Source: Sphingopyxis sp. JAI108
GTDB taxonomy: Bacteria; Pseudomonadota; Alphaproteobacteria; Sphingomonadales; Sphingomonadaceae
Reading direction: 5' to 3'
NCBI RefSeq assembly: GCF_013410105.1
Contig: NZ_JACCCJ010000002.1
Span: forward strand, 704,001 to 768,000
DNA length: 64,000 nucleotides
The notes beneath the pieces were generated by a model. That model made no database searches and had not been told where the DNA came from. It was given only the letters and a program-made list of their open reading frames with translations. Below are positions 32,364 through 41,370 of this stretch, piece by piece; position 1 is the stretch's first letter, and the number at the start of each line of letters is the position of its first letter. The position numbers and the translations under genes were made by a program.

Positions 32364-33787
32364 GGGAGGTTGTGCTCGCCGAACCCGGCGACTTTGCCGA
32401 ATGGCGAAGCGCCGCACGAAGCCTGCTCGCGGACGGCGTCGCGCCCGAGGATGTGAGCTGGCGTGGCAGCGGCGAGGGGGCGTCGCTGTTCAGCGACCAG
32501 ATCGTGGCGGCGCCCGCAGGGCAGCTCAGTCTGCCGCGCGCGCTGGTCGAGATTGCCGAGCGCGTCATCTGCCACCGCGATGCCGAAGCGCCCGCGCGGC
32601 TTTACCGCATTGTCTGGCGCGTGGCGCGCGACCGGCACCTGCTTGCGCGGACGACCGACCCGGACGTCGACTGGCTGCGTGGGGCGGACAAGGCGATCCG
32701 CCGCGATGTGCACAAGATGCATGCCTTTGTGCGTTTCCGCCGCCTGGGCGAAGAGGCGGGGCGCGAGAGTTTCGCCGCGTGGTTCGAGCCGACGCATCGC
32801 ATCGTGCGGCTGACCGCGCCCTTCTTTCAGCGGCGCTTCTATGGGATGGACTGGGCGATCGTAACGCCCGATGCGCGCGCGATCTGGCGGAATGAGCAGC
32901 TCGTCTACGGTTCGGGCGGGACGAAGGACGAGGTGCCTGACAGCGACGTCGTCGAGGATCAATGGCGCACCTATTATGGCGCGATCTTCAATCCCGCGCG
33001 GGTCAAGATCGACGCGATGCGCGCCGAGATGCCCAAGAAATATTGGAAGAACCTGCCCGAGGCACAGGATATTGCGCCCTTGCTCGCGGGCGCGGGGGCG
33101 CGGGTGGAACGGATGCGCGAAATGGCCGTTTCGGCTGCGAACCCGCGAACGGAGAAATGGCGAACCCGCGTGCCCGAAGAGCTGGCCCTGACCGAGGATG
33201 TGACATCGCTCGCCGAATTGGCGAAGGCGGTCGGTCGCTGCACGCGCTGCCCACTTTATTGCAACGCGACACAGGGCGTGGCGGGCGAGGGGCCGGAGCG
33301 CGCGCGGATCATGCTCGTCGGTGAGCAGCCGGGCGACCAGGAGGATCTGCAGGGGCGGCCCTTCGTCGGCCCGGCGGGACAGTTGCTCGACGAGGCGCTC
33401 GCAGAAGCGGGGCTCGACCGCACGCGGCTATTCCTCACCAATGCGGTCAAGCATTTCAAGTTCGAGCCGCGCGGCAAAAGGCGGCTGCACCAGAATCCGA
33501 CGAGCGCCGAAATCGATATTTGCCGCTGGTGGCTCGACAAGGAACGGGCGTTCGTCCAGCCCGAGTTGATCGTGACGCTGGGCGGAAGTGCGCTGCGCGG
33601 GGTGACGGGCAAGAGCGCGAGCATCAAGTCGATGCGCGGATCGGTGCACGAACTCGAAGGGGGGGCGAGGTTGATCGCGACGATCCATCCGTCCTTCCTG
33701 CTGCGCCTGCCCGACCGGACACGCGCCGCCGAGGAGCGCAAAGCCTTCGTCGCCGACCTGATCCGCGCGCGGAAACTCGCCGCCTGA
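32360..33787 (+). CDS. DUF4130-UdgX fusion, uracil-DNA-binding protein
   Basis: 475 residues if started at GTG 32360 (overlapping the previous stop); GTG 32372 is an alternative. Residues ~1-265 are the TIGR03915/DUF4130 'probable DNA metabolism' domain (HKMHAFVRFRR, PHFFxRRF-like APFFQRRFYGMDW). Residues ~280-475 are a UdgX-type family 4-like uracil glycosylase: GEQPGD at 321-326, Cys294/297 with Cys301/388 for an Fe-S cluster, KRRLH at 373-377 and HPS at 443-445. In UdgX the His of KRRIH forms a covalent link to the abasic site; here Ile is Leu. Many genomes keep the two domains on separate genes or fused, as here. Confidence 0.9.
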   Translation: MREVVLAEPGDFAEWRSAARSLLADGVAPEDVSWRGSGEGASLFSDQIVAAPAGQLSLPRALVEIAERVICHRDAEAPARLYRIVWRVARDRHLLARTTDPDVDWLRGADKAIRRDVHKMHAFVRFRRLGEEAGRESFAAWFEPTHRIVRLTAPFFQRRFYGMDWAIVTPDARAIWRNEQLVYGSGGTKDEVPDSDVVEDQWRTYYGAIFNPARVKIDAMRAEMPKKYWKNLPEAQDIAPLLAGAGARVERMREMAVSAANPRTEKWRTRVPEELALTEDVTSLAELAKAVGRCTRCPLYCNATQGVAGEGPERARIMLVGEQPGDQEDLQGRPFVGPAGQLLDEALAEAGLDRTRLFLTNAVKHFKFEPRGKRRLHQNPTSAEIDICRWWLDKERAFVQPELIVTLGGSALRGVTGKSASIKSMRGSVHELEGGARLIATIHPSFLLRLPDRTRAAEERKAFVADLIRARKLAA

Positions 33788-34800
33788 TGGCGAAGGCGAA
33801 GCACTGGATCGAGCCGCATCCCGGCGGCATTTATGTGAAGCCCGCCGACCTGTGGATCGACCCCTCGCGCCCGGTCGAGCGCGCCGCGGTGACGCACGGC
33901 CATGCCGACCATGCGCGCAGCGGCCATGGCGCGGTGTATGCGACCTCCGAGACGCTGGCGATCATGGCGCTGCGTTACGGCGTCGACACCGAGGCGAGCC
34001 ATAATCAGGCGTATGATTATGGCGACGGGTTCGAGCGTGGCGGGGTACGCTTCAGCTTCCACCCTGCGGGGCATGTGCTCGGCAGCGCGCAGATATTGAT
34101 GGAATATGCCGGCGAGCGGATCGTCGTCACCGGCGATTACAAGCGGCGGCCCGACCCGACTTGCAAGCCCTTCGAAGTCGTGCCGTGCGACATCTTCGTC
34201 ACCGAGGCGACTTTCGGGCTGCCGGTGTTTCGCCATCCGCCGACATCGGATGAGATCGCCAAGCTGATCGGCGCGGTGCGGGCAGAGCCCGATCGTTCGG
34301 TGCTCGTCGGCGCCTATGCGCTGGGCAAGGCGCAGCGGGTGATCGCTGAACTGCGCGGTGCGGGGTGGGATACGCCGATCTATATCCACGGTGCGCTCGA
34401 AAAGATGTGCCAGCTTTATGCGGTTCATGGCGTCGATCTCGGTGAACTCCGTCTCGTCAGTGAGACCGACAAGGCCGAGATGGCGGGGCAGATCATCCTC
34501 GCGCCGCCCTCGGCGCTCAATGACCGCTGGTCGCGGCGGCTGCCCGATCCCGTCACCGCGATGGCGTCGGGATGGATGCGCGTGCGCCAGCGCGCGCGGC
34601 AACGGATGGTCGAACTGCCGCTCGTCATTTCGGACCATGCCGACTGGGATGAACTCACCACCACGATCAGCGAGGTGAACCCGAAGGAAAGCTGGATCAC
34701 CCACGGCAGCGAGGACGGACTGCTGCGCTGGTGCGAACTCACCCAGCGCAAGGCGCGCGCGCTGCATCTCGTCGGGCGCGATCTGGAGGAGGAGGCGTGA
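33787..34800 (+). CDS. ligase-associated metallo-beta-lactamase-fold DNA exonuclease
   Basis: 337 residues. The start ATG shares one base with the UdgX stop (TGATG). The metallo-beta-lactamase/beta-CASP nuclease fold shows HGHADHA at 37-43, PAGHVLGSAQILMEY with a further metal His, VTGDYKRRPDPT, and a C-terminal SDHADWDELTTTI typical of CPSF/beta-CASP proteins. It matches the exonuclease usually encoded next to the LigD-like ATP ligase of this type (TIGR04122), presumed to process ends before ligation. It overlaps the ligase start by 4 nt. Confidence 0.9.
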   Translation: MAKAKHWIEPHPGGIYVKPADLWIDPSRPVERAAVTHGHADHARSGHGAVYATSETLAIMALRYGVDTEASHNQAYDYGDGFERGGVRFSFHPAGHVLGSAQILMEYAGERIVVTGDYKRRPDPTCKPFEVVPCDIFVTEATFGLPVFRHPPTSDEIAKLIGAVRAEPDRSVLVGAYALGKAQRVIAELRGAGWDTPIYIHGALEKMCQLYAVHGVDLGELRLVSETDKAEMAGQIILAPPSALNDRWSRRLPDPVTAMASGWMRVRQRARQRMVELPLVISDHADWDELTTTISEVNPKESWITHGSEDGLLRWCELTQRKARALHLVGRDLEEEA

Positions 34801-36377
34801 AGCGCTTCGCGGCCCTGATCGACCGGCTGATCTATACGCGTTCGCGCAATACGAAGCTCGCGCTGATCGTCGATTATCTCCGCCACACGCCCGATCCCGA
34901 TCGCGGCTGGGCGATCGCGGCGCTGACCGAAAGCCTCGACTTTCCGGCGGTGAAGGCGGGGACGGTGCGGACGTTGCTGGCGACGCGGATTGATGAGGAA
35001 TTGTTCCGCCTGTCGCGGCATTTCGTCGGCGATACGGCGGAAACCGCAGCATTGCTGTGGCCCGATGCGCCGGGGAAGAAGGACGACCTCACGGTTTCGG
35101 CCGCCGTGGATGCACTGTCGACCGCAAGCCGCAGCGACGCCCCCGCCGTCGTCGCCTCGCTGCTCGACCGGCTCGACGCCGACGGGCGCTATGCGCTGCT
35201 CAAGCTTGCGCTCGGCGGAATGCGCGTCGGGGTGTCGGCGCGGCTGGCGAAACAAGCCTTTGCGCAGGCGTTCGATGTGCCCGTCGACGATGTCGAGGAG
35301 CTGTGGCACGCGATCCCGCCGCCCTATGCGCCGCTGTTCGCGTGGGGCGAGGGACGCGCCGAGCGCCCCGACCTCAAGGACGTCGCCTTTTTTCGCCCCT
35401 TCATGCTCGCGCACCCGCTCGAGGAGGAAAGCGTCGACCTTGCCGATTATGCCGCCGAGTGGAAATGGGACGGCATTCGCGTCCAGATCGTGCGCGGGGG
35501 GATTGGGGGCGGCGGCGAGACACGCATCTACAGCCGCGGTGGCGAGGAGATCAGCGGGGCGTTCCCCGAACTGGTTGCGGCGTTCGACCAGGATGCGGTG
35601 ATCGACGGCGAACTGCTCGTGCGCGGCGAGGCGCAGGGGGGCGAAGCAGCGAGCTTCAACGCGCTCCAGCAGCGGCTCGGGCGCAAGACGGTGTCGAAGA
35701 AGATGCTCGCCGACTATCCGGCGTTCGTCCGCGTCTATGACCTGCTTGGTATCGACGGCGATGATCTGCGCGCCCTGCCGTGGTCCGAGCGGCGGCGGCA
35801 ACTCGAAGCCTTCGTGCCGCGCCTCGCCGACAGCCATTTCGACCTGTCGCAGGTGATCGAGGCGCGAGATTTCGATGACCTTGCCGAACGCCGCGCCGGC
35901 GCGCGCGATGCCGCGATCGAGGGGGTGATGCTCAAGCGCCGCGACGCGCCCTATGTCGCAGGGCGGCGCGCGGGGCTGTGGTACAAGTGGAAGCGCGACC
36001 CGCTCACCGCCGACTGCGTGATGATGTATGCGCAGCGCGGCAACGGCCGCCGCGCGAGCTTCTATTCGGACTATACATTTGGATGCTGGTCCGACGCGGG
36101 CGAATTGCTCCCCGTGGGCAAGGCCTATTCGGGTTTCACCGACGAGGAATTGAAGTGGCTCGACAAATTCGTGCGCGACAACACGCTGAACCGCTTTGGC
36201 CCGGTGCGCGAGGTCGAAAAGTCGCTCGTGCTCGAAGTCGCCTTCGATTCGATCCACGCATCGAAACGCCACAAGTCGGGGCTCGCGATGCGCTTCCCGC
36301 GCATATCTCGCATCCGCCGCGACAAGCCCGCCGAGGAGGCGGACCGGATCGCGACGTTGCTGGCAATGGTGACTTAG
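34797..36377 (+). CDS. ATP-dependent DNA ligase (cisplatin damage response type)
   Basis: 526 residues from GTG 34797, which overlaps the exonuclease stop and has GGAGGAGG just upstream. An N-terminal DNA-binding domain (about 1-200) precedes the nucleotidyltransferase domain with adenylated Lys223 in EWKWDG. Then come IYSRGGEEISGAFPE, VIDGELLVRGE, EGVMLKRRDAPY and GLWYKWKRDPL (motifs III-V), and an OB-fold end. It seals nicks and acts in DNA damage tolerance in related bacteria. The usual partner Lhr-type helicase and PdeM-like phosphoesterase genes are not next to it. Confidence 0.93.
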   Translation: MKRFAALIDRLIYTRSRNTKLALIVDYLRHTPDPDRGWAIAALTESLDFPAVKAGTVRTLLATRIDEELFRLSRHFVGDTAETAALLWPDAPGKKDDLTVSAAVDALSTASRSDAPAVVASLLDRLDADGRYALLKLALGGMRVGVSARLAKQAFAQAFDVPVDDVEELWHAIPPPYAPLFAWGEGRAERPDLKDVAFFRPFMLAHPLEEESVDLADYAAEWKWDGIRVQIVRGGIGGGGETRIYSRGGEEISGAFPELVAAFDQDAVIDGELLVRGEAQGGEAASFNALQQRLGRKTVSKKMLADYPAFVRVYDLLGIDGDDLRALPWSERRRQLEAFVPRLADSHFDLSQVIEARDFDDLAERRAGARDAAIEGVMLKRRDAPYVAGRRAGLWYKWKRDPLTADCVMMYAQRGNGRRASFYSDYTFGCWSDAGELLPVGKAYSGFTDEELKWLDKFVRDNTLNRFGPVREVEKSLVLEVAFDSIHASKRHKSGLAMRFPRISRIRRDKPAEEADRIATLLAMVT

Positions 36378-36384
36378 TTTTCTT

Positions 36385-36469
36385 CGTCATTGCGAGGAGC
36401 CGAAGGCGACGCGGCAATCCCGAGCGTGCGGTAACCGCTCGGGATTGCTTCGCTTCGCTCGCAATGACG
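36385..36469. repeat. CGTCATTGCGAG inverted-repeat element
   Basis: Outer arms CGTCATTGCGAG / CTCGCAATGACG; inner arms GCAATCCCGAGC / GCTCGGGATTGC. It starts 8 nt after the ligase stop and could terminate the repair operon before sodB. This copy has CCCGAG in place of the CCAGAG inner motif. Confidence 0.75.
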
Positions 36470-36559
36470 GGATGAAAATTTCCCCGTCACGGGGTTGCAA
36501 CCCTGGCCCGCGATACCGAGTTAAAGGCCGCAAAGACCCACAAAACATAGGAGACTGCC

Positions 36560-37174
36560 ATGACGATCGCCCATCCTCCCCTGCCTTATGCCCAGGATGC
36601 GCTGGAACCGCATATCTCGGCCGACACGCTGGCGACGCACCATGGCAAGCACCACAAGGCCTATGTCGACAAGACCAACGCCGCGATCGAGGGCACCGAC
36701 CTCGCCGGCAAGAGCCTCGAGGAAATCATCCACCACGCCGAAGGTTCGGGCAACAAGGGCCTGTTCAACAACAGCGCTCAGTCGTGGAACCACGCCTTCT
36801 ATTGGAACAGCCTGTCGCCGGCGAAGACCGCGCCCGCAGGCGACCTTGCCGCCGCGATCGACCGCGATTTCGGTTCGCTCGATGACCTGAAAAAGAAGCT
36901 CAAGGAAACCGCGGTCAACCATTTCGCGTCGGGCTGGGCTTGGCTCGTCGCGCGCGACGGCACGCTGTCGGTCACCGACACGCACGATGCGGGCACCGAG
37001 CTGGTCGCGGGCATCAAGCCGCTGCTCGTGATCGATGTGTGGGAACATGCGTACTACATCGATCGCAAGAATCTGCGCCCGGCCTATGTCGATGCGGTGG
37101 TCGACGAGCTGCTCAACTGGGATTTCGCGGCGGAGAATTTCGCGCGCGAGGGCACCTGGACCTATCCGGCGTAA
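36560..37174 (+). CDS. sodB: superoxide dismutase [Fe]
   Basis: 204 residues, normal for Fe/Mn SOD. It dismutates superoxide in the cytoplasm. Metal ligands are visible: His27 region in LATHHGKHHKAYVDK, SAQSWNHAFYWNS (second His, with Gln typical of Fe-SOD in the active site), and DVWEHAYYIDRKNLR with the Asp and third His. No signal peptide. ATAGGAG lies upstream of the ATG. Fe rather than Mn is favoured by AQSWNH, but metal choice is not proved. Confidence 0.94.
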   Translation: MTIAHPPLPYAQDALEPHISADTLATHHGKHHKAYVDKTNAAIEGTDLAGKSLEEIIHHAEGSGNKGLFNNSAQSWNHAFYWNSLSPAKTAPAGDLAAAIDRDFGSLDDLKKKLKETAVNHFASGWAWLVARDGTLSVTDTHDAGTELVAGIKPLLVIDVWEHAYYIDRKNLRPAYVDAVVDELLNWDFAAENFAREGTWTYPA

Positions 37175-37176
37175 CT

Positions 37177-37272
37177 AGCGTCATTGCGAGCGAAGCGAAG
37201 CAATCTCCAGCCCGATGCCTTCCGCAAGGCCGAAAGCTGGCGATTGCGGCGTCGCGTCGCTCCTCGCAATGA
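37177..37272. repeat. CGTCATTGCGAG inverted-repeat element
   Basis: Outer arms CGTCATTGCGAG / CTCGCAATGACG; inner AATCTCCAGCC pairs imperfectly with GGCTGGCGATT-like bases. It begins 2 nt after the sodB stop and probably ends its transcript. Same variant as the copy at 14117. Confidence 0.72.
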
Positions 37273-37347
37273 CGAAGAATGGCGCGGTCGGGTTCATATA
37301 TTAGGTAGGCCTATGCCGACGATAGCGCTTCGCCTATAGGCGCCGCC

Positions 37348-38727
37348 ATGACGATCAGCCTGTTCGAACTCTTCAAAATCGGTGTCGGTCCCTCCAGCTC
37401 GCATACCGTCGGGCCAATGGTCGCGGCGCGGCGTTTCACCGTCTGGCTCGACGAGCAGGCGCTGCTCGCGACGACCGCGCATGTCGAGGCCGACCTTTAC
37501 GGTTCACTCGCGCTGACCGGCAAGGGCCACGCCGCCGACACCGCGATCGTCGCGGGGCTCGCGGGCGAAATCCCCGCCTCGACCAGCCTCGCCGCGATCA
37601 AGGCGCATTGGGACCGGGCGGAAAGCGAAGGCTTCCTCTATCTGCTCGGACGTGTCCGGGCGCGCTTTCAGCCCGCGCGCGACCTCCATTTCCAGATGCG
37701 CCAGCGGCAACCTTTCCACAGCAATGCGGTGAGCTTTACCGCGCGCGACGGCGACGGCGAAATCCTCGCCAAGCGGATGTATTTCTCGATCGGCGGCGGC
37801 TTCGTCGTCGACGAGGATGAGGCGGGGCGCAACAGCCGCGGGGCGGAGGATGAGGTCGAACTGCCCTATCCCTTCACCTCGGGCGCCGACTTGATCGCGA
37901 TGGGCAAGGCGTCGAGCCTCAGCTTTGCCGAAATGATGTTCGCCAACGAAGTGCGTCACCGCCCGCCGAACGAGGTGACGGCGGGTATCGATGCGATCGC
38001 CGAGGCGATGGATGCCTCGATCGACGCCGGTTGCTGCAGCACCGGCGTCCTGCCCGGCGGATTGAAGGTCAAGCGCCGCGCGCCGCAGATCGCCGACGAC
38101 ATCCGCAACCGCCACGAAACCAATCTGATCGACCCGCTCGCGATGATGGACTGGATCAACCTGTGGGCGATGGCGGTGAACGAGGAAAATGCCGCGGGCG
38201 GCAAGGTCGTCACCGCGCCCACCAACGGCGCGGCGGGGATCATCCCCGCGGTGATTCGCTTCTACCGGCGCGGCTATCGCGGCGATGCAGCGGGCGTGCG
38301 CACCTTCCTGCTCGCCGCGGGCGCGGTCGGTGCCTTGTATAAGCGCAACGCCAGCATCTCGGGCGCCGAGGTCGGCTGCCAGGGCGAGGTCGGAGTCGCC
38401 TGCTCGATGGCGGCGGCGGGGCTGACGGCCGCCTTGGGTGGCACTAACGCGCAGGTCGAAAATGCCGCCGAGATCGGCATGGAGCATAACCTCGGCCTCA
38501 CTTGTGATCCCATTGGCGGGCTGGTCCAGATCCCGTGTATCGAGCGCAATGCGATGGGCGCGATCAAGGCGATCGACGCGAGCCGCATCGCGATGATCGG
38601 CGACGGCACGCATGTCGTCAGCCTCGACACGGTGATCGCGACGATGCTGCAAACGGGGCGCGACATGCGCGACAAATATAAGGAAACGTCGAAGGGCGGG
38701 CTGGCGGTTAGTGTGGTGGAGTGTTGA
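37348..38727 (+). CDS. sdaA: L-serine ammonia-lyase (iron-sulfur)
   Basis: 459 residues, the single-chain SdaA length. It deaminates serine to pyruvate using a 4Fe-4S cluster. N-terminal beta domain: [20 protein letters not shown]. Alpha domain: [53 protein letters not shown], giving the Cys that bind the cluster. The end overlaps the convergent hypothetical gene by 20 nt. Confidence 0.94.
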   Translation: MTISLFELFKIGVGPSSSHTVGPMVAARRFTVWLDEQALLATTAHVEADLYGSLALTGKGHAADTAIVAGLAGEIPASTSLAAIKAHWDRAESEGFLYLLGRVRARFQPARDLHFQMRQRQPFHSNAVSFTARDGDGEILAKRMYFSIGGGFVVDEDEAGRNSRGAEDEVELPYPFTSGADLIAMGKASSLSFAEMMFANEVRHRPPNEVTAGIDAIAEAMDASIDAGCCSTGVLPGGLKVKRRAPQIADDIRNRHETNLIDPLAMMDWINLWAMAVNEENAAGGKVVTAPTNGAAGIIPAVIRFYRRGYRGDAAGVRTFLLAAGAVGALYKRNASISGAEVGCQGEVGVACSMAAAGLTAALGGTNAQVENAAEIGMEHNLGLTCDPIGGLVQIPCIERNAMGAIKAIDASRIAMIGDGTHVVSLDTVIATMLQTGRDMRDKYKETSKGGLAVSVVEC

Positions 38728-39367
38728 GGGGCTCGCGCTCCCTGCATCTATCTTTGAGCCGCGCTTGTTTTTCGGAAACGGCATCCATCAACCGGCCCAT
38801 CTCCCTTTCGACCGCCAAGAGGGTTGCGACCGGCAGCTTGTCTTCGCGAAGCACAGCGCCGACTTCATCCTGAATCTGGATATAGAGATAGCCCTGCCCC
38901 CGTCCGATCGAAACCGCATCGTCCCAGTTGAGCGAGGCCCGAAGATAGCCGCTATTCTGCTCGAAGGCCGACGTGTAATCGGCGCCGCCCTTGCAGGCAT
39001 CCCGATTTCTAGGACAACCGCCGAGATGGATTCTGACCTTGTTTGCGGAAACTATGCCGCTGTAAGTGATATGGAATCGTCCCCTTTTGAGATCCCTGTC
39101 TAGCGAGAAGGCCCTGCCGTTCCAGAAAACCCTGATCCGGGGAACGCTTTTAAAGTCGGTGCGCCACTCGCCTTCGAAGGATAGGTAATCGCTTCGCTTG
39201 TTGGCGTAGACATAGGCTTGCAGCGTCCCGAACTCGGTGCTTCTCAGTTCCTCTAAGCAATTATAAGCGTCCGGGTCGTGGGGCGTGTCGCCGTGGGCGG
39301 AAGACGTGACCGTCATGGAAACGGTAGCGGCCAATATGATCAGATATCGCGAAAAATGGCGGTGCAT
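38708..39367 (-). CDS. secreted hypothetical protein, AT-richer than neighbours
   Basis: 219 residues with a signal peptide (YLIILAATVSMTVTSSAHG-D). The mature part has many charged and aromatic residues, Cys pairs (NCLEEL; GGCPRNRDAC; DRCRERE) that could form disulfides, and a probable beta-rich middle (YVYANKRSDYLSFEGEWRTD). I recognise no family. Base use is visibly less GC-rich than the surrounding genes, and it sits beside a pseudogene and repeat elements, so recent acquisition is possible. It overlaps the sdaA 3' end by 20 nt. Confidence 0.68.
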   Translation of the reverse strand: MHRHFSRYLIILAATVSMTVTSSAHGDTPHDPDAYNCLEELRSTEFGTLQAYVYANKRSDYLSFEGEWRTDFKSVPRIRVFWNGRAFSLDRDLKRGRFHITYSGIVSANKVRIHLGGCPRNRDACKGGADYTSAFEQNSGYLRASLNWDDAVSIGRGQGYLYIQIQDEVGAVLREDKLPVATLLAVEREMGRLMDAVSEKQARLKDRCREREPLNTPPH

Positions 39368-39513
39368 CGAATTTGCCTCTTCTGATCTCGATGGAGTTCG
39401 AACTCACTTGTGGCGAGTTGTTCCTAACGAGTGCTTGAAACGTCGTTCAATAAAATCTCCATTTTGAATTACATTGCCCTGCTCCGCTGCAATGCTCTGG
39501 GCAATTCCTCCCT

Positions 39514-39640
39514 CTATTTGTCGATCAGTAGCCGCACCTTCGGCAGCAAGTGCCGCCACTGCGGATAGACCGCCCAGACGGGTTCCTCCTGCGGGCGCAG
39601 GGGATCGAGGAGCGAGACGAGCGCAACCTCTCCTCCATCG
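39514..39640 (-). pseudogene. remnant of a LysR-family regulator (C-terminal end)
   Basis: About 42 codons in frame on the minus strand read EVALVSLLDPLRPQEEPVWA, then VYPQWRHLLPKVRLLID and a TAG at 39516-39514. This is the end of a LysR substrate-binding domain: the VYPxxRxLxPKVRxxID block is typical. Upstream, the frame runs straight into an inverted repeat at 39641, with no DNA-binding part, so the gene was truncated there. The spacer 39368-39513 shows no gene. Confidence 0.6.
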
Positions 39641-39710
39641 TCATCCCGGACTTGATCCGGGATCCACGGCGGCGCTGAAGTCATGGACCCCGGATCAAGC
39701 CCGGGGTGAC
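39641..39710. repeat. GGATCCGGGATCAAG-type inverted repeat
   Basis: Left arm TCATCCCGGACTTGATCCGG with a GATCCAC tail; right arm ATGGACCCCGGATCAAGCCC then GGGGTGAC. The arms are near-inverted copies with a 15-nt centre. It marks the break point of the LysR remnant. The next 115 nt (39711-39825) show no gene. Confidence 0.65.
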
Positions 39711-39825
39711 GCGAGCAGGGTAGGCGCAGGCAACCTCACAAACCCTCATCCTATCAACCCTCGTCACCCTTGGCCTTGCTTGAGGGCTCTTGGCCCGCCC
39801 TGTCCTTGTGCGCCGCGTTCTTTTG

Positions 39826-39974
39826 TTTCGCACAAAGCCACAAAGCCACGAAGAAGCAGGCTTGGGCCGGCAGGCCCTTTTCCTTGTCGACGGTGCGGCA
39901 GGCCGCACGATGGCAGGGGAAAGCCGCTTCGCGGCAGGCGCGACATCTTTGTGGCTTCGTGGCTTTGTGCGAAA
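39826..39974. repeat. 149-bp inverted-repeat element with CACAAAGCCAC arms
   Basis: Left arm 39826-39853 (TTTCGCACAAAGCCAC start) and right arm 39947-39974 (ends TGGCTTTGTGCGAAA) are 28-nt inverted copies with a small difference in the inner part. Two more hairpins lie inside: TGCGGC/GCCGCA at 39894-39907 and GCCGC/GCGGC near 39923. No ORF of transposase type is present. It resembles a miniature or REP-like element; the 39975-40126 stretch adds only an ATGCTGAA/TTCAGCAT hairpin near 40017-40038 and the frmA ribosome site. Confidence 0.6.
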
Positions 39975-40126
39975 ATTAAACTGGCGCCGTCGTGGCGGGA
40001 TAGCGCCGGGCCGTGGATGCTGAAACAAGTTCAGCATGACGAAGTGAGGAGCGAGAGCGAGGATAGGAGCATCTTGCATTGCCGCCCCATTTGCCTGATT
40101 GGAGCCGCCGAGAAGGAGACCGCCCC

Positions 40127-41239
40127 ATGAAGACCCGCGCCGCCGTCGCATTCGAAGCGAAGAAGCCGCTCGAAATCGTCGAACTCGACCTCGAAGGCCC
40201 CAAGGCGGGCGAAGTGCTGGTCGAGATCATGGCGACGGGCATCTGCCACACCGACGCCTACACGCTCGACGGCTTCGACAGCGAGGGCATCTTCCCGAGC
40301 GTGCTGGGCCATGAGGGCGCGGGCGTCGTGCGCGAGGTCGGCGCGGGCGTCACCAGCGTCTCCCCCGGCGACCATGTCATCCCGCTCTACACCCCCGAAT
40401 GCCGCCAGTGCAAAAGCTGCCTCAGCGGCAAGACCAACCTGTGCACCGCGATCCGCGCGACGCAGGGCAAGGGGCTGATGCCCGACGGCACGACGCGCTT
40501 TTCGTACAAGGGCCAGCCGATCTTCCATTATATGGGCTGCTCGACCTTTTCGAACTTCACCGTGCTGCCTGAGATCGCGGTCGCGAAAATCCGCGAGGAC
40601 GCGCCGTTCCAGTCGAGCTGCTATATCGGCTGCGGCGTCACCACCGGGGTCGGGGCGGTGATCAACACCGCGAAGGTGCAGGTCGGCGACAATGTCGTCG
40701 TGTTCGGGCTTGGCGGCATCGGATTGAACGTGATCCAGGGTGCACGGCTGGCGGGTGCGAACCAGATCATCGGCGTCGACATCAACCCGGCCCGAGAGGA
40801 ATGGGGCCGCAAGTTCGGGATGACCGACTTCCTGAACACCAAGGGCATGAGCCGCGAGGACACGGTCGCCGCGATCGTGCGGCTGACCGACGGCGGCGCC
40901 GACTATACCTTCGACGCCACCGGCAACACTGAAGTGATGCGCACCGCATTGGAAGCCTGCCACCGCGGCTGGGGCACCTCGATCATCATCGGCGTCGCTG
41001 AGGCGGGCAAGGAAATCGCGACGCGTCCGTTCCAGCTCGTCACCGGGCGCAACTGGCGCGGCACCGCCTTCGGCGGCGCCAAGGGCCGCACCGACGTGCC
41101 CAAGATCGTCGATATGTACATGACCGGCAAGATCGAGATCGACCCGATGATCACCCACGTCATGGGGCTCGAGGACATCAACAAGGGCTTCGATTTGATG
41201 CACGCGGGCGAGAGTATCCGTTCGGTGGTGGTATATTAA
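40127..41239 (+). CDS. frmA: S-(hydroxymethyl)glutathione dehydrogenase / class III alcohol dehydrogenase
   Basis: 370 residues from ATG 40127, preceded by GAAGGAG. It oxidises S-hydroxymethylglutathione (from formaldehyde) to S-formylglutathione with NAD. Zn ligands: Cys in [11 protein letters not shown], His in LGHEGAGVV, the structural-zinc run [15 protein letters not shown], and Cys in [12 protein letters not shown] motif [36 protein letters not shown] is typical of class III ADH. It heads a run of formaldehyde genes that ends with fghA. Confidence 0.94.
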   Translation: MKTRAAVAFEAKKPLEIVELDLEGPKAGEVLVEIMATGICHTDAYTLDGFDSEGIFPSVLGHEGAGVVREVGAGVTSVSPGDHVIPLYTPECRQCKSCLSGKTNLCTAIRATQGKGLMPDGTTRFSYKGQPIFHYMGCSTFSNFTVLPEIAVAKIREDAPFQSSCYIGCGVTTGVGAVINTAKVQVGDNVVVFGLGGIGLNVIQGARLAGANQIIGVDINPAREEWGRKFGMTDFLNTKGMSREDTVAAIVRLTDGGADYTFDATGNTEVMRTALEACHRGWGTSIIIGVAEAGKEIATRPFQLVTGRNWRGTAFGGAKGRTDVPKIVDMYMTGKIEIDPMITHVMGLEDINKGFDLMHAGESIRSVVVY

Positions 41240-41267
41240 AGAAGCGGTTCCGTTCGTCGCCAAGCTT

Positions 41268-41351
41268 CGTCATTGCGAGGAGCCGCAGGCGACGCGGCAA
41301 TCCAGAGCCTGCGTAAAGCCCCTGGATTGCTTCGCTTCGCCCGCAATGACG
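41268..41351. repeat. CGTCATTGCGAG inverted-repeat element
   Basis: Outer arms CGTCATTGCGAG / CGCAATGACG (right arm has CCGC in place of CTCGC); inner AATCCAGAG / CCTGGATTGC. It lies between frmA and purU, 28 nt after the frmA stop and 19 nt before the purU start, so it may lower or split expression within the cluster. Confidence 0.72.
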
Positions 41352-41370
41352 TGAATTGGGGAGCCTTGAT

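Noticed and set aside
39474..40130. A 218-codon plus-strand frame between sdaA and frmA
   Set aside because: It runs through repeat arms and hairpins and over the LysR remnant on the other strand; no domain or ribosome site supports it.
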